This document shows, one piece after another, positions 10,101 to 18,584 of a stretch of 64,000 nt of DNA. This DNA is from Pseudonocardia halophobica. GTDB taxonomy: Bacteria > Actinomycetota > Actinomycetes > Mycobacteriales > Pseudonocardiaceae. Below the pieces are notes generated by a model, which did no database searches, was not told where the DNA came from, and worked only from the letters and a program-made list of their open reading frames with translations. A program made the position numbers and the translations under genes. Position 1 is the first letter of the stretch; each line of letters opens with the position of its first letter. Location of the stretch: positions 120,718 through 184,717 of the forward strand of contig NZ_BSFQ01000013.1 in assembly GCF_027922425.1 (NCBI RefSeq), read 5' to 3'.

Positions 10101-10981
10101 GCGGCGGCGCTCCGGTTCTCGTCGCGGTAGGAGTCCCAGGCCCAGGTCGCGGCGCGGCGCGCCATGACGGACAGGGCGTGGAGGCGGTACGCGGCACTGC
10201 CGCGGACGTCGTCGATCGGGGCCGCGGCGTCGCGGACGCGGCGGCCGAAGTCGGTGGCGAGGCCCTCGGGCAGCGGGCCGCGGGAGTCCCACAGCCCGGC
10301 GGCCTCGAGCTCGCCGGCGAGGAAGGCCGCGGCCTCGGGGGCCGGGCGTGGGGTGGGTGCGGCCGACCCGATCCCGGTGCCGACGACGCGGCGGTCCGGG
10401 TGCAGCGCGAACCCGAAGGCGGACACCGCGATCACCATGGCGTTGCGGGTGCCGATCTTGCAGAACTGCTGCGGGCCGGCGGGCGGGGTGACGCGCACGG
10501 CGGCGATGAGCTCGTCGGCCTCCAGCACGCTGCGCTTCACGCCGGTGAAGAACTCGGCGACCGGCACCACGCGCGTTCCGCGCACCGAGGCGATCTCCAC
10601 CTCGGCGAACGCGGCGAGCAGCGCCGGATGGCTGTCCCCGGCAGGGGAGGCCGCGCCCAGGTTCCCGCCGACCGTGCCGCGGTTGCGGATCTGCGGCGAC
10701 CCGACGGTGCGCGCGGCCATCGCCAGGCCGGGCAGCGCGCCACCGAGCTCGGTGATCACCCGGCTGTAGGTCACGCCGGCGCCGAGCCGGATGCGGCCCG
10801 CGTCGCGCGACCACTCCTGCAGCTCGGGAACCCGGGTGAGGTCCAGCAGGGCGGCCGGGCGCCGGTGGTCGAAGTTGAGCTCGACCATGACGTCCGTGCC
10901 GCCCGCGACGGGCAGGGCGTCGGGGTGTGCCGCCTTGGTCTCGAGGGCCTCCGCCCAGGAGGTCGGCGCCAGGAAGTCCAT
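10097..10981 (-). CDS. xdhB: Xanthine dehydrogenase, FAD-binding subunit
   Basis: FAD-binding medium subunit, 294 residues, of the CoxM/XdhB family. Visible motifs are PVAGGTDVMVEL (about 24-35) and GSPQIRNRGTVGGNLGAASPAGDSHP (described, about 93-118), which form the FAD/pyrophosphate and Fe-S contact loops. It is the first gene of the xdh operon, transcribed away from pucR. The 93-bp gap to pucR contains a 10-bp inverted repeat likely to be a regulator site. Confidence 0.9.
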   Translation of the reverse strand: MDFLAPTSWAEALETKAAHPDALPVAGGTDVMVELNFDHRRPAALLDLTRVPELQEWSRDAGRIRLGAGVTYSRVITELGGALPGLAMAARTVGSPQIRNRGTVGGNLGAASPAGDSHPALLAAFAEVEIASVRGTRVVPVAEFFTGVKRSVLEADELIAAVRVTPPAGPQQFCKIGTRNAMVIAVSAFGFALHPDRRVVGTGIGSAAPTPRPAPEAAAFLAGELEAAGLWDSRGPLPEGLATDFGRRVRDAAAPIDDVRGSAAYRLHALSVMARRAATWAWDSYRDENRSAAA

Positions 10982-11006
10982 GCCGAGAAGTACAGCGCGC
11001 GCTCGT

Positions 11007-11046
11007 GACCGCCACGAGTCGCTGCCGCGACGAACCCGTGGCGGTC
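11007..11046. promoter_or_regulatory. Inverted repeat in the xdhB-pucR divergent promoter
   Basis: GACCGCCACG at 11007-11016 and its exact complement CGTGGCGGTC at 11037-11046, centres 30 bp apart, lie between the divergent starts at 10981 and 11075. The position fits autoregulation and control of xdh by the adjacent PucR-type protein. This sequence differs from the TATGG-type palindromes elsewhere in the cluster. Confidence 0.55.
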
Positions 11047-11074
11047 CCGGGCGGCACGGTTGTACGTTCCTCCA

Positions 11075-12592
11075 ATGCTGCTGCGCGACCTGGTCGGACG
11101 GCCCGACCTGAAGCTGCGGCTGCTGCACGGCGACGCGGCGGCGCTCGAGCGCCCGGTGCGCTGGGTCTACACCACCGACCTGCCCGATCCCGGCCGCTAC
11201 CTCTCCGGCGGCGAGCTGGTGATCAGCGGTCTGGTGTGGCGGACGGCCGAGGCCGACACCGAGCGGTTCGTCGGGGCGCTCGCGCGGGCCAAGGTGGCGG
11301 CGCTGGCCGCGGGCGCGGCGGTGTTCCACGGGATCCCGGACGACGTCGTGGAGGCCTGCCGCCGGCACGACGTCCCGCTGCTGGAGGTGCCCGAGGAGGT
11401 CTCGTTCGCGGCGGTCACCGAGTATGTCGTCGGCTCGGTGACGGCGGCCCGGGGCGACCGGCTCGCCGTCACGGTGGGGCGGCAGCGGCAGCTGCTCGCC
11501 GCGGTGGCCAGCGGGCTGGGGCTCGACGAGCTCACCGCGCAGGTGGGGGCCGCGATCGGGCTGACCTGCCGGGTGTTCACGGCGACCGGACGCGCGCTCG
11601 CCGCCGGACCGGAGCCGTTGCCCCCGGCCGAGCTCGACGCCGCGGTGCGGACCTTCCTCACCGCCGACCGGCTGCCCGCGGTCACCCCGGGCCCGGCGCG
11701 CACGGTGTTCCCGGTGGGACCGTCGTCGGAGCTGCGGCCTACGTCGTGGTTCGTCGCGGTCGACGGCGCGCGGCCGGACTGGGACCAGGAGACGGTCGAG
11801 GCGGTGGGCGAGCTGGTCGCGATCGCCGCGCTCGACCGGGCGCGGCGCAGCGAGGGGCTGCGGCTCGCGCGTGACATCGCCGACGACGCGATCGCGCTGG
11901 TCGCGGAGGGTGCGGGGGAGCGGCCGGAGCTGCCGGTGCGGCTGCGGCAGGCGGGGCTCGACCCGTCGGCGCCGCTCGCGGTGGCCGTCGCGGGCTTCAG
12001 CGGGCCGGGGCGGGTGGAGACCGCGCGCTCGGTGCTGGTCGACGCCGCCGCGCACCTCGGGCCGCCGGTCGTCGGGACCCACGAGGGGCTGGCCGTCGCG
12101 CTCGTGCCCGGGGACACGGCGGTGCTCGACGCCGCGCTGGCCCGCCTCGAACCCGGGTTCGCGTCGGAGAAGCTCGCGGTCGGGGTGAGCCGGCCCGCCG
12201 CGCTCGCCGCCCTGACCGGGGCGTTGCAGGAAGCCGTGCACGCGCGGACGCTCGCGCAGCAGCGCCCGGGCGCGGTCGCCGTGGTCACGGCGTCGGAGGT
12301 GACCTCGCACGTCGCCCTGCTCGCGGCGGTGCCCGACGACGTCCGCCGCACCTTCGCCGACCGGGTGCTCCGCCCGGTCCTGGCCTACGACGAGCGCAAC
12401 GCGGCCGGGCTGCTGGAGACCCTGGAGGCGTTCCTGGACTGCTCGGGCTCCTGGAGCCGCGCCGCGGAACGGCTCCACCTGCACGTCAACACCGTGCGGT
12501 ACCGGATCGGGCGGGTGGAGGAGCTGACTGGCCGCAGCCTCGCCGACTTCCCCGACCGGGTCGACCTCTTCCTCGCCCTCCGCTCCCGCTGA
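11075..12592 (+). CDS. PucR family transcriptional regulator
   Basis: Likely regulator of purine catabolism. The 505-residue protein begins with a PucR-type sensory domain (about 1-125: LLRDLVGRPDLKLRLLHGD, then RWVYTTDLPDPGRYLSGGEL), has a divergent central region, and ends with a PucR C-terminal HTH (about 445-500: CSGSWSRAAERLHLHVNTVRYRIGR). The ATG at 11075 is preferred over an in-frame TTG 15 bp upstream. It is divergent from the xdh operon and convergent with the dehydrogenase at 12703. Members usually activate purine catabolic genes in response to pathway intermediates; the effector here is unknown. Confidence 0.85.
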   Translation: MLLRDLVGRPDLKLRLLHGDAAALERPVRWVYTTDLPDPGRYLSGGELVISGLVWRTAEADTERFVGALARAKVAALAAGAAVFHGIPDDVVEACRRHDVPLLEVPEEVSFAAVTEYVVGSVTAARGDRLAVTVGRQRQLLAAVASGLGLDELTAQVGAAIGLTCRVFTATGRALAAGPEPLPPAELDAAVRTFLTADRLPAVTPGPARTVFPVGPSSELRPTSWFVAVDGARPDWDQETVEAVGELVAIAALDRARRSEGLRLARDIADDAIALVAEGAGERPELPVRLRQAGLDPSAPLAVAVAGFSGPGRVETARSVLVDAAAHLGPPVVGTHEGLAVALVPGDTAVLDAALARLEPGFASEKLAVGVSRPAALAALTGALQEAVHARTLAQQRPGAVAVVTASEVTSHVALLAAVPDDVRRTFADRVLRPVLAYDERNAAGLLETLEAFLDCSGSWSRAAERLHLHVNTVRYRIGRVEELTGRSLADFPDRVDLFLALRSR

Positions 12593-12593
12593 C

Positions 12594-12695
12594 GCAGTAT
12601 GGAACCATAATGCTCGAATCGCATCGGTATTGGCGCGTTATGGAACCATACTGCGACAATTGAGGCCGATTCCGCGCGTTATGGTTCCATAGTGC
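12594..12695. promoter_or_regulatory. Second array of three palindromic sites, 41-bp spacing
   Basis: Cores TATGGAACCATA at 12598-12609 and 12639-12650, and TATGGTTCCATA (reverse orientation) at 12680-12691. Centres are exactly 41 bp apart, and each core has a 4-bp flank close to GCAT/ATGC. The sites match those at 3201-3341. The array starts 2 bp after the pucR stop and ends 8 bp before the stop of the convergent dehydrogenase gene, so no start codon lies nearby. It could be an operator for an unseen transcript, a DNA-looping partner of the first array, or a source of RNA hairpins. Confidence 0.75.
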
Positions 12696-12702
12696 GGGTC
12701 GG

Positions 12703-13758
12703 TCAGGGGACGACGACCACGCGCTGCGGCTCGCCCAGCTTCTGGTGCAGCGTCTGCAGCGCCTTGTCCGCCTCCTCGAGCGGGAAGCGGTGGGTGATCG
12801 AGCGGCTGAGGTCCAGCCGGCCCGCGGTGACCAGGCCGAGCACGGAGCGGATGGATGCCGCGGTGAACCCGTAGGAGCCGAGGACCTGCAGCTCGCGCCG
12901 GACGAACACCACCGGCGGCGGGAGCACGATCGGCTCCGCCCCGATCCCGACGACCACCAGCCGTCCGCCAGGGCGCAGCAGCTCCGCGGCCCCCGCGATG
13001 CTCTCCTGCCGGCCCACGAACTCGGCGGCGACGTCCACCCCGGCTCCGCCCGTCGCCGCGAGCACCGCCTCGGTGGCCGCCGGCCCGGGCTCGAGCACCA
13101 GGTCCGCGCCGACCTCGACCGCGCGGGTGCGCTGCGACGCCCGCGGGTCGACGGCGATCACCGGCGACGCCCCCTGCAACCGGGCGATCTGCACGGCGTG
13201 CAGGCCGAGCCCACCGACCCCGACGATCGCGACGGCCTCGCCGGCGCGGACCCGGGCGACGTCGGTCAGCGCGTGGAAGGGGGTGGCGACGGCGTCGGTG
13301 ACGATGGCACCGACGTCGAACGGCACGTCGTCGGGCAACGGCACGAGGGCGCGGGCCGGGACCGCGACGAACTCCGCCAGCCCGCCGTCGTGGTGGACAC
13401 CGACGAGGCTGCGACCCGCGCAGATCGATCCCCGCCCGGCCAGGCACTGCGGGCAGGTGCCGTCGGTGAGCACCGCGTTGACGACCACCCGGGCGCCCGG
13501 CTCGGGCCCCTCCACGTCGGGCCCGAGCTCCGCGACCGTGCCGGCGACCTCGTGCCCGAGGGTGATCGGCACGAACCCGACCGGACTGCCCTCGATCGCG
13601 AAGTGCACGTCCGAGCCGCAGACGCCCGCGGCCCGGACCTGCACGAGCACCTCGCCGGGCCCGGGCTCGGGCCGCGGGAGGGACTCGGTCGCCAACGGCC
13701 TGCCGGGCTCGTGGAACCGGGCCGCGCGCATCGTCCCGGGGCGCATCGTCTCGGGCAT
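12703..13758 (-). CDS. Zinc-binding alcohol dehydrogenase (MDR family)
   Basis: Medium-chain dehydrogenase/reductase of 351 residues. Catalytic zinc ligands are Cys47 (GVCGSD) and His69-Glu70 (LGHEVAG). The structural zinc loop has Cys102, Cys105 and Cys113, with the fourth usual cysteine absent (an Asp lies nearby). The NAD(P) motif GVGGLG is at 180-185. It follows uricase by 85 bp on the same strand and has its own strong ribosome site (GGAGGTGA). Placement in the purine cluster suggests a linked alcohol or aldehyde step, but the substrate cannot be read from sequence. Its stop faces the second palindrome array. Confidence 0.8.
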   Translation of the reverse strand: MPETMRPGTMRAARFHEPGRPLATESLPRPEPGPGEVLVQVRAAGVCGSDVHFAIEGSPVGFVPITLGHEVAGTVAELGPDVEGPEPGARVVVNAVLTDGTCPQCLAGRGSICAGRSLVGVHHDGGLAEFVAVPARALVPLPDDVPFDVGAIVTDAVATPFHALTDVARVRAGEAVAIVGVGGLGLHAVQIARLQGASPVIAVDPRASQRTRAVEVGADLVLEPGPAATEAVLAATGGAGVDVAAEFVGRQESIAGAAELLRPGGRLVVVGIGAEPIVLPPPVVFVRRELQVLGSYGFTAASIRSVLGLVTAGRLDLSRSITHRFPLEEADKALQTLHQKLGEPQRVVVVP

Positions 13759-13843
13759 GGGTCACCTCCGCGTCGAGGCCGCCGTGGTGCGGGGATCGTC
13801 ACCGAGTTCGGGGGTGATCGCCAGTACGCAGATGTACGACTTG

Positions 13844-14689
13844 TCAGTCGCGGGTGACCGTCGCCTGGATGAGGCCGTAGGGCCGGTCGGCGGCGTAGAA
13901 GACCTCGTTGGGGTTCTCCAGGCCGAACGGGGCCAGGTCCACGACGAAGTGGTGCTTGTTGGGCGCCGAGAGCGAGATCTCGGTGATCTCCGGGTGCGCC
14001 TCCAGCACGCCCTTCCCCATCTCCCACAGCGTCTGCTGCAGCGCGAGGGAGTGCACGGTGGCGAAGCGCTCGAGGAGGATCCGCCGGACGTCGGCCCAGG
14101 ACTTGTCCCAGTCCACGTCCGTGCCGGCGTAGGCCCACTCCGCGACCAGCGAGGTGGACATGATCCGGTCGTGGGTCTCCTGCAGGGTCGTGTAGGGGTC
14201 GGTGAGGAAGCCGGCGAACTCCGAGCCGGTGGACTTGAGCAGCACCAGGTCCCGCAGCCCGGAGACCACGCGCTCGCCGTCGGCGGAGACCTCCACGACC
14301 GTCGTCCGGATCTCCGACTCGCGGCGCACCCAGGTGTGGTCGTGCCCGCGCCCGTCGACCGGCACCCGCTCCCAGGTGTGCTCGTCGACGGCGATCCGCG
14401 CCCCGGACACCGGCTCGACGTCGGCGACGAAGTGCCGCGCCACCGTGAGCGCGTAGTCCTCGATCTCGCGCAGGCCCTTCTCCTTGGCGTACGCGTAGCA
14501 GGTGTTCTTCTGCGTGTCGGTCGGCAGCACCCGGGACTGGTCACCCCGCAGGTGGGCGTCGGTGAAGTCGCCGCGCAGCGCGGTCGTCACGGTGACGTCG
14601 CGGATCTCGTGCCGCGGCGAGTCGCGGTAGATCCGGACGACCCGGTTCTCCGCCTTGCCGTAGTCGTTGGCACCCAGCCTGATTCCCAT
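13844..14689 (-). CDS. Uricase (factor-independent urate hydroxylase)
   Basis: Oxidises urate to 5-hydroxyisourate with O2. The 281-residue protein has Lys12 in YGKAENRVVR, Thr57-Asp58 in VLPTDTQKN and the His pair in SAPNKHHFVVDL (246-247), the three elements of the urate oxidase active site. The ATG at 14689 lies 2 bp from the uraH stop, in the order permease-uraD-uraH-uricase. It has normal length and no peroxisomal signal, as expected in bacteria. Confidence 0.95.
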   Translation of the reverse strand: MGIRLGANDYGKAENRVVRIYRDSPRHEIRDVTVTTALRGDFTDAHLRGDQSRVLPTDTQKNTCYAYAKEKGLREIEDYALTVARHFVADVEPVSGARIAVDEHTWERVPVDGRGHDHTWVRRESEIRTTVVEVSADGERVVSGLRDLVLLKSTGSEFAGFLTDPYTTLQETHDRIMSTSLVAEWAYAGTDVDWDKSWADVRRILLERFATVHSLALQQTLWEMGKGVLEAHPEITEISLSAPNKHHFVVDLAPFGLENPNEVFYAADRPYGLIQATVTRD

Positions 14690-14691
14690 GT

Positions 14692-14985
14692 CTAGCTCCC
14701 GCGGTAGGTCGAGTAGGCGAACGGGGACAGCAGCAGCGGTACGTGGTGGTGCCGCCCCGGGTCGGTCACGGTGAAGGTCACCGTGACCTCGGGATAGAAG
14801 TCGGACCGGTCGCCCGTGGCGAAGGTCAGGGTGTGGACGCCGGGGCCGGGCTCGGTGAAGCGGCCCCGGCCGTCGGCGTCCGTGGTCAGCCGGTCGCGTT
14901 CGCGGCCCTCCGTGCGCAGCACGACGGTCATCCCGGCGGCGGGCGTGCCCGTCGCCGCGTCGAGGACGTGGGTGGAGAGCGTCAT
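14692..14985 (-). CDS. uraH: 5-hydroxyisourate hydrolase
   Basis: Transthyretin-like hydrolase converting 5-hydroxyisourate to OHCU, directly after uricase in the pathway. The 97-residue protein starts with the STHVLDAATGTPA segment (His6) and ends with the C-terminal signature tetrapeptide YRGS, which defines the enzyme against true transthyretins. It overlaps uraD by 4 bp upstream and lies 2 bp from uricase downstream, so stoichiometric coupled expression is likely. Confidence 0.95.
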   Translation of the reverse strand: MTLSTHVLDAATGTPAAGMTVVLRTEGRERDRLTTDADGRGRFTEPGPGVHTLTFATGDRSDFYPEVTVTFTVTDPGRHHHVPLLLSPFAYSTYRGS

Positions 14986-15470
14986 GGGCCGAACACCCGC
15001 TCCAGTCGCAGCCCGTTGATCGCGGCCAGCTCAGCGAGCGCCACGCGGCGCTCGGTCGCGGGGTCGTTGCCGAGCCGGGCCCGTAGCGTAGCGAGCAGGT
15101 CCTCGGCGTCCCGGCCGCTGGCGCAGACCAGGTAGACGTGCCCGAAGCGCTCCTCGTAGGCCCGGTTGCCCTCGGCCAGCGCGTCCAGGACCCGCGCCGG
15201 CGCCGTGGCGACCGCACCCTGCTCGCGGCGGGCCGTGCCCTGCGCGGACCGGTCGCCGATGCGCGGGTGGCCGGCCAGGGCGGCGTCGAGGTCGTCCTCG
15301 GTGAGCGCCGCCGCGGCCGCCCGCTGCAGGGCGGCCGGGCTGCCGTAGGGCCTCCCGGCGACGACCTGCCGCGCCCACCGTGGCGCGGAGCAGACCTCGC
15401 GGAGCAGCTCCTCGGCGCGGGCGGCGGGCAGGTCGTCGAAGGCCGCGACCGTGAGGGCGACGGCCGTCAT
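14982..15470 (-). CDS. uraD: OHCU decarboxylase
   Basis: Decarboxylates 2-oxo-4-hydroxy-4-carboxy-5-ureidoimidazoline to S-allantoin. The 162-residue protein is alpha-helical and carries the catalytic His68 in AGHPRIGD and the conserved Glu83-Gln84 of ARREQ, followed by FGHVYLVCASGR. It has the normal length. It overlaps uraH downstream and the permease gene upstream by 4 bp each. It is the functional copy; a second UraD-like domain in the upstream permease lacks these catalytic residues. Confidence 0.93.
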   Translation of the reverse strand: MTAVALTVAAFDDLPAARAEELLREVCSAPRWARQVVAGRPYGSPAALQRAAAAALTEDDLDAALAGHPRIGDRSAQGTARREQGAVATAPARVLDALAEGNRAYEERFGHVYLVCASGRDAEDLLATLRARLGNDPATERRVALAELAAINGLRLERVFGP

Positions 15471-17407
15471 CGGGCACCCGACCCGAAGGCCCCGGCCCGC
15501 GCCGTCGCGATCGGGTTGGCCTCGGCGACGAGGTCCTCGAAGCGGCGGTTGGCCACCTTGGCGATCTCGATCAGCGCGGCCGCGTGCTCCTGGGCGGGGG
15601 AGTTGCCCAGCCGGCGCCGGCCCTCGCGCAGGATCGCCTCGCGGTCCGGGTGCTCGCGCACGCAGACGATCAGCGGGATCCCGAAGCGCTCCCGGTAGGC
15701 CGCGGCCAGCTCGGCGAACTCGGTGCGGTCGTCGTCGGAGAGCCGGGTCAGGCCGGCCGACGCCTGGTCCTCGCGGGAGTCGTCGCCCTCGTCGCCGTCG
15801 GCCACGCGGTCGCCGCCGAGGTCGGGGTAGGCGGCCATCAGCGCGCGCTGCTCCTCGCGCGGCGCCGCGAACAGCGCCTCCTGGAACGCGGTGCGCAGGG
15901 CCGCCGTGTCGGCGAACGGCTTGCGGTCGTAGGCCCGGCCGACGACGTCCGTCGGGCCCTGGAACAGCCGGCCGAAGGCGGCGGTGAACTCGTCGCGGCT
16001 CATGCGGTTGACCTGGTCGAGCCGGATGGTCGGGGTGCCCGGCGCGCCGGCGACGGCGGGGCCGAAGTCCTTGCCGACGTGGTGGAACACCAGGTTCAGC
16101 ACGATCGCCGTGATGCTGCCGAGCGTGATCCCGGAGCCGAACACGATCTGCGCCCAGGGCGGCAGCGCCTTCGCGACGTCCGGCTGCGCGGTCACGAACA
16201 TCGCCAGCCCCAGGCTCGTCCCGACGATCACGACGTTGCGGTGGTCGTGGAAGTCCACCCGGGACAGGGTCTGGATGCCGACGACGGCCACGGTGGCGAA
16301 CATCGCCAGCGCCGCGCCGCCGAGCACCGGGTGCGGGATGCCCGCGACGACCGCGCCGGCCTTGGGGATCAACCCGATGAGGATCATGAACACACCGGCG
16401 GCGGCGACGACGTACCGGCTCTTGACGCGGGTCAGCCGGACCAGCCCGACGTTCTCGGCGAAGCAGGTGTAGGGGAAGGAGTTGAGGACGCCGCCGATGG
16501 TGGTGGCGAGGCCGTCGGCCCGCAGCGCGCGGGCGATGTCCTCGCGGCCGACCCGCTTGTCCACGATCTCGCCGGTGGCGAAGACGTCGCCGGTGGTCTC
16601 GACCGCGGTGATCAGCATGACGACGATCATCGAGACGATGGCGGCGCCCGCGAACTTCGGCCACCCGAAGTAGAAGGGCGTGGTCACGCCGAACCAGGAG
16701 GACTCGCCGACCGCCGCGAACGACGCGTCGCCCAGCAGCCAGGCCACACCCGTGCCCAGGACCAGCCCGATCAGCACGGCGACGGTGGCGGTGAACCCGC
16801 GGAACACCCGCTGGATCACGACGATGACGGCGAGCGTGCCGAGGGCGTAGGCCAGGTTACGCGCGCTGGTGGGGTCGGGCGCGGAACCGCCGCCCACGGC
16901 GTCCTGCGCGGCGACCGGGAGCAGCGCGAGGCCGATGATGGTGATGACCGTGCCGGTGACGACCGGCGGGAAGAAGCGGATCAGCTTGCTGAACCAGGGG
17001 GCGATGAGGAAGGTGAACAGGCCGGCGACGATCACGGCGCCGTAGATCACCAGCAGGCCGTCGGTGCCGCCGCCCGCCGCGAGCCCGATCGCGATCATCG
17101 GCGACACCGCCGTGAACGTGACGCCCTGCAGCAGCGGCAGCCGCACGCCGACCTTCCAGAACCCCACGGACTGGATGATCGACGCGATGCCGCAGGTGAA
17201 GAGGTCGGCGTTGATCAGGTGGATGAGCTCGCGCTCCGACAGGCCGATCGCGCCGGCCAGCAGGATCGGCACGATGACCGCACCGGCGTAGAAGGCGAGC
17301 ACGTGCTGGACGCCGTAGACGGCCAGCTTGCCGGCGGGCAGCACCTCGTCGACCGGGTGCGGTCTGCGGCCGGACTTGCGTGGACGGGATCGGGCGGTAG
17401 CGCGCAC
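15467..17407 (-). CDS. NCS2 purine permease fused to a degenerate UraD-like domain
   Basis: The 646-residue protein has an N-terminal nucleobase:cation symporter-2 (UraA/xanthine permease) unit, about 20-455. It has roughly 12-14 hydrophobic segments, QHVLAFYAGAVIVP in TM1, ETTGDVFATGEI, and the family block FAENVGLVRLTRVKSRYV. Residues about 462-640 resemble OHCU decarboxylase (REEQRALMAAYPDLGGD, AYRERFGIPLIVCVREH). The catalytic His of the HP motif is Tyr527 (YPDLG), and the SxxEQ motif reads SREDQ. It likely imports urate or xanthine. The GTG at 17407 is chosen for its upstream GAGG; the exact start is uncertain. It is the first gene of the uraD-uraH-uricase operon. Confidence 0.88.
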   Translation of the reverse strand: MRATARSRPRKSGRRPHPVDEVLPAGKLAVYGVQHVLAFYAGAVIVPILLAGAIGLSERELIHLINADLFTCGIASIIQSVGFWKVGVRLPLLQGVTFTAVSPMIAIGLAAGGGTDGLLVIYGAVIVAGLFTFLIAPWFSKLIRFFPPVVTGTVITIIGLALLPVAAQDAVGGGSAPDPTSARNLAYALGTLAVIVVIQRVFRGFTATVAVLIGLVLGTGVAWLLGDASFAAVGESSWFGVTTPFYFGWPKFAGAAIVSMIVVMLITAVETTGDVFATGEIVDKRVGREDIARALRADGLATTIGGVLNSFPYTCFAENVGLVRLTRVKSRYVVAAAGVFMILIGLIPKAGAVVAGIPHPVLGGAALAMFATVAVVGIQTLSRVDFHDHRNVVIVGTSLGLAMFVTAQPDVAKALPPWAQIVFGSGITLGSITAIVLNLVFHHVGKDFGPAVAGAPGTPTIRLDQVNRMSRDEFTAAFGRLFQGPTDVVGRAYDRKPFADTAALRTAFQEALFAAPREEQRALMAAYPDLGGDRVADGDEGDDSREDQASAGLTRLSDDDRTEFAELAAAYRERFGIPLIVCVREHPDREAILREGRRRLGNSPAQEHAAALIEIAKVANRRFEDLVAEANPIATARAGAFGSGAR

Positions 17408-17609
17408 GGGCACCTCGCAGGGGGTGGTGTGGGACGCGTCATACCTTCCGTGTCCGCTTCCGCCCGCGGCAGGCACCGCGACCACGAACGCGCGGCCCGC
17501 CCCACCCTGTCCTTTGTGCGATCCGACAGGTGGGTCCTTGGTACGAACGCGCGATGTGGCGGGCCCGCCCACCCGGCATGCTCGGGTGCTCCGAGGGAAG
17601 GAGCGGGCG

Positions 17610-18209
17610 ATGGCGGTGGTGTCGCGGGGGTTCCACGGACGCGGGCGGCGCGACGGGCGCCTGCCACCGGGTCAGCGGGACATCGGGGACGGGTTCCCGG
17701 TGCTCACCGCCGGGCCGACCCCGCACACCCCGCTCGAGGAGTGGGACTTCGTGGTGCAGGGGGAGGTCGACGGGCTGCACCGGTGGACGTGGGAGGAGTT
17801 CCGGGCCCTGCCGCACGAGCCGGTCACGGTGGACATCCACTGCGTGACCAGCTGGTCCAAGTTCGACACCCACTGGTCCGGGGTCTCGATCGACACCGTG
17901 CTCGAGGGCGTGGAGACGGCGGCGGAGTACGTCGTCGCCTTCTCCGACGGCGGCTACACCACCAACCTCCCGCTCGAGGACCTGACCGGCGGGCAGGCGT
18001 GGGTCGTCGACACCTACGAGGACGAACCGCTGGCGCCCGAGCACGGCGGGCCCGCGCGGCTCCTCGTGCCGCACCTGTACTTCTGGAAGTCGGCGAAGTG
18101 GGTGCGGGGGCTGGCGCTCACGTCGTTCGACGAGCCCGGCTTCTGGGAGACCTTCGGCTACCACAACTACGGCGATCCGTGGCGCGAGCAGCGCTACGCC
18201 GGCGACTGA
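17610..18209 (+). CDS. Sulfite oxidase-like molybdopterin oxidoreductase
   Basis: The 199-residue protein belongs to the sulfite oxidase/YedY Mo-MPT fold. Cys78 in DIHCVTSW is the expected molybdenum ligand, and KSAKWVRGLALT near the C-terminus is a family cofactor-binding block. No Tat signal is visible, so it is probably cytoplasmic. The ATG at 17610 follows GAAGGAG. It is divergent from the purine permease, and a small zinc-ribbon gene starts 14 bp after its stop, so the two form an operon. Substrate unknown; such proteins often work with a separate flavin reductase, not seen here. Confidence 0.8.
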   Translation: MAVVSRGFHGRGRRDGRLPPGQRDIGDGFPVLTAGPTPHTPLEEWDFVVQGEVDGLHRWTWEEFRALPHEPVTVDIHCVTSWSKFDTHWSGVSIDTVLEGVETAAEYVVAFSDGGYTTNLPLEDLTGGQAWVVDTYEDEPLAPEHGGPARLLVPHLYFWKSAKWVRGLALTSFDEPGFWETFGYHNYGDPWREQRYAGD

Positions 18210-18223
18210 GGCGGGACCGACCC

Positions 18224-18475
18224 ATGGCGACCACGCTCGACGACCTGCGCGGCCTCTTCGCGCTCGACCTCACCGACGCCGTCCTCACCTGCGGCGGCTG
18301 CGGGGCGAGCACCGAGCTGCGCGCGCACGACCTGTACCCGGACGCCCCCGCGCTGGTGGTGCGCTGCCCGTCCTGCACGGCCGTCGTGCTGCGGTTCGGG
18401 ACCGGCGGCGGCCGGGTGCGGCTCGACCTCTCCGGGACCCGCCTGCTCACGGTCACCGCGCCCTCGGCGGGCTGA
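18224..18475 (+). CDS. DUF6510-like zinc-ribbon protein
   Basis: An 83-residue protein with two CxxC knuckles (Cys23/Cys26 and Cys48/Cys51), so a probable zinc ribbon. The pattern and the position right behind a sulfite oxidase-like gene match a small actinobacterial family I recall as DUF6510. No function is known. Start ATG at 18224; the ribosome site is weak, suggesting coupling to the gene before it. Confidence 0.72.
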   Translation: MATTLDDLRGLFALDLTDAVLTCGGCGASTELRAHDLYPDAPALVVRCPSCTAVVLRFGTGGGRVRLDLSGTRLLTVTAPSAG

Positions 18476-18584
18476 TCGGCGGTCTCGTGACGGCCGTCGG
18501 TGATCACTCTCGTCGACGAGGAGCAGCGTGACCGTGAACTCCGTGCTCGCAGGGCCGAACTCGATCCTGCCGTAGGGCGCCGGG

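Noticed and set aside
15584..18223. Long plus-strand frame opposite the permease, uraD and upstream region
   Set aside because: Only its last 83 codons (18224-18475) form a believable protein with ATG and zinc-ribbon cysteines; the rest is antisense to confirmed genes.
18476..18584. Minus-strand reading with EFGPASTEFTVTLLLVDE as a possible gene fragment
   Set aside because: About 35 codons, no start, no family recognised; it could be chance in a short gap between convergent genes.
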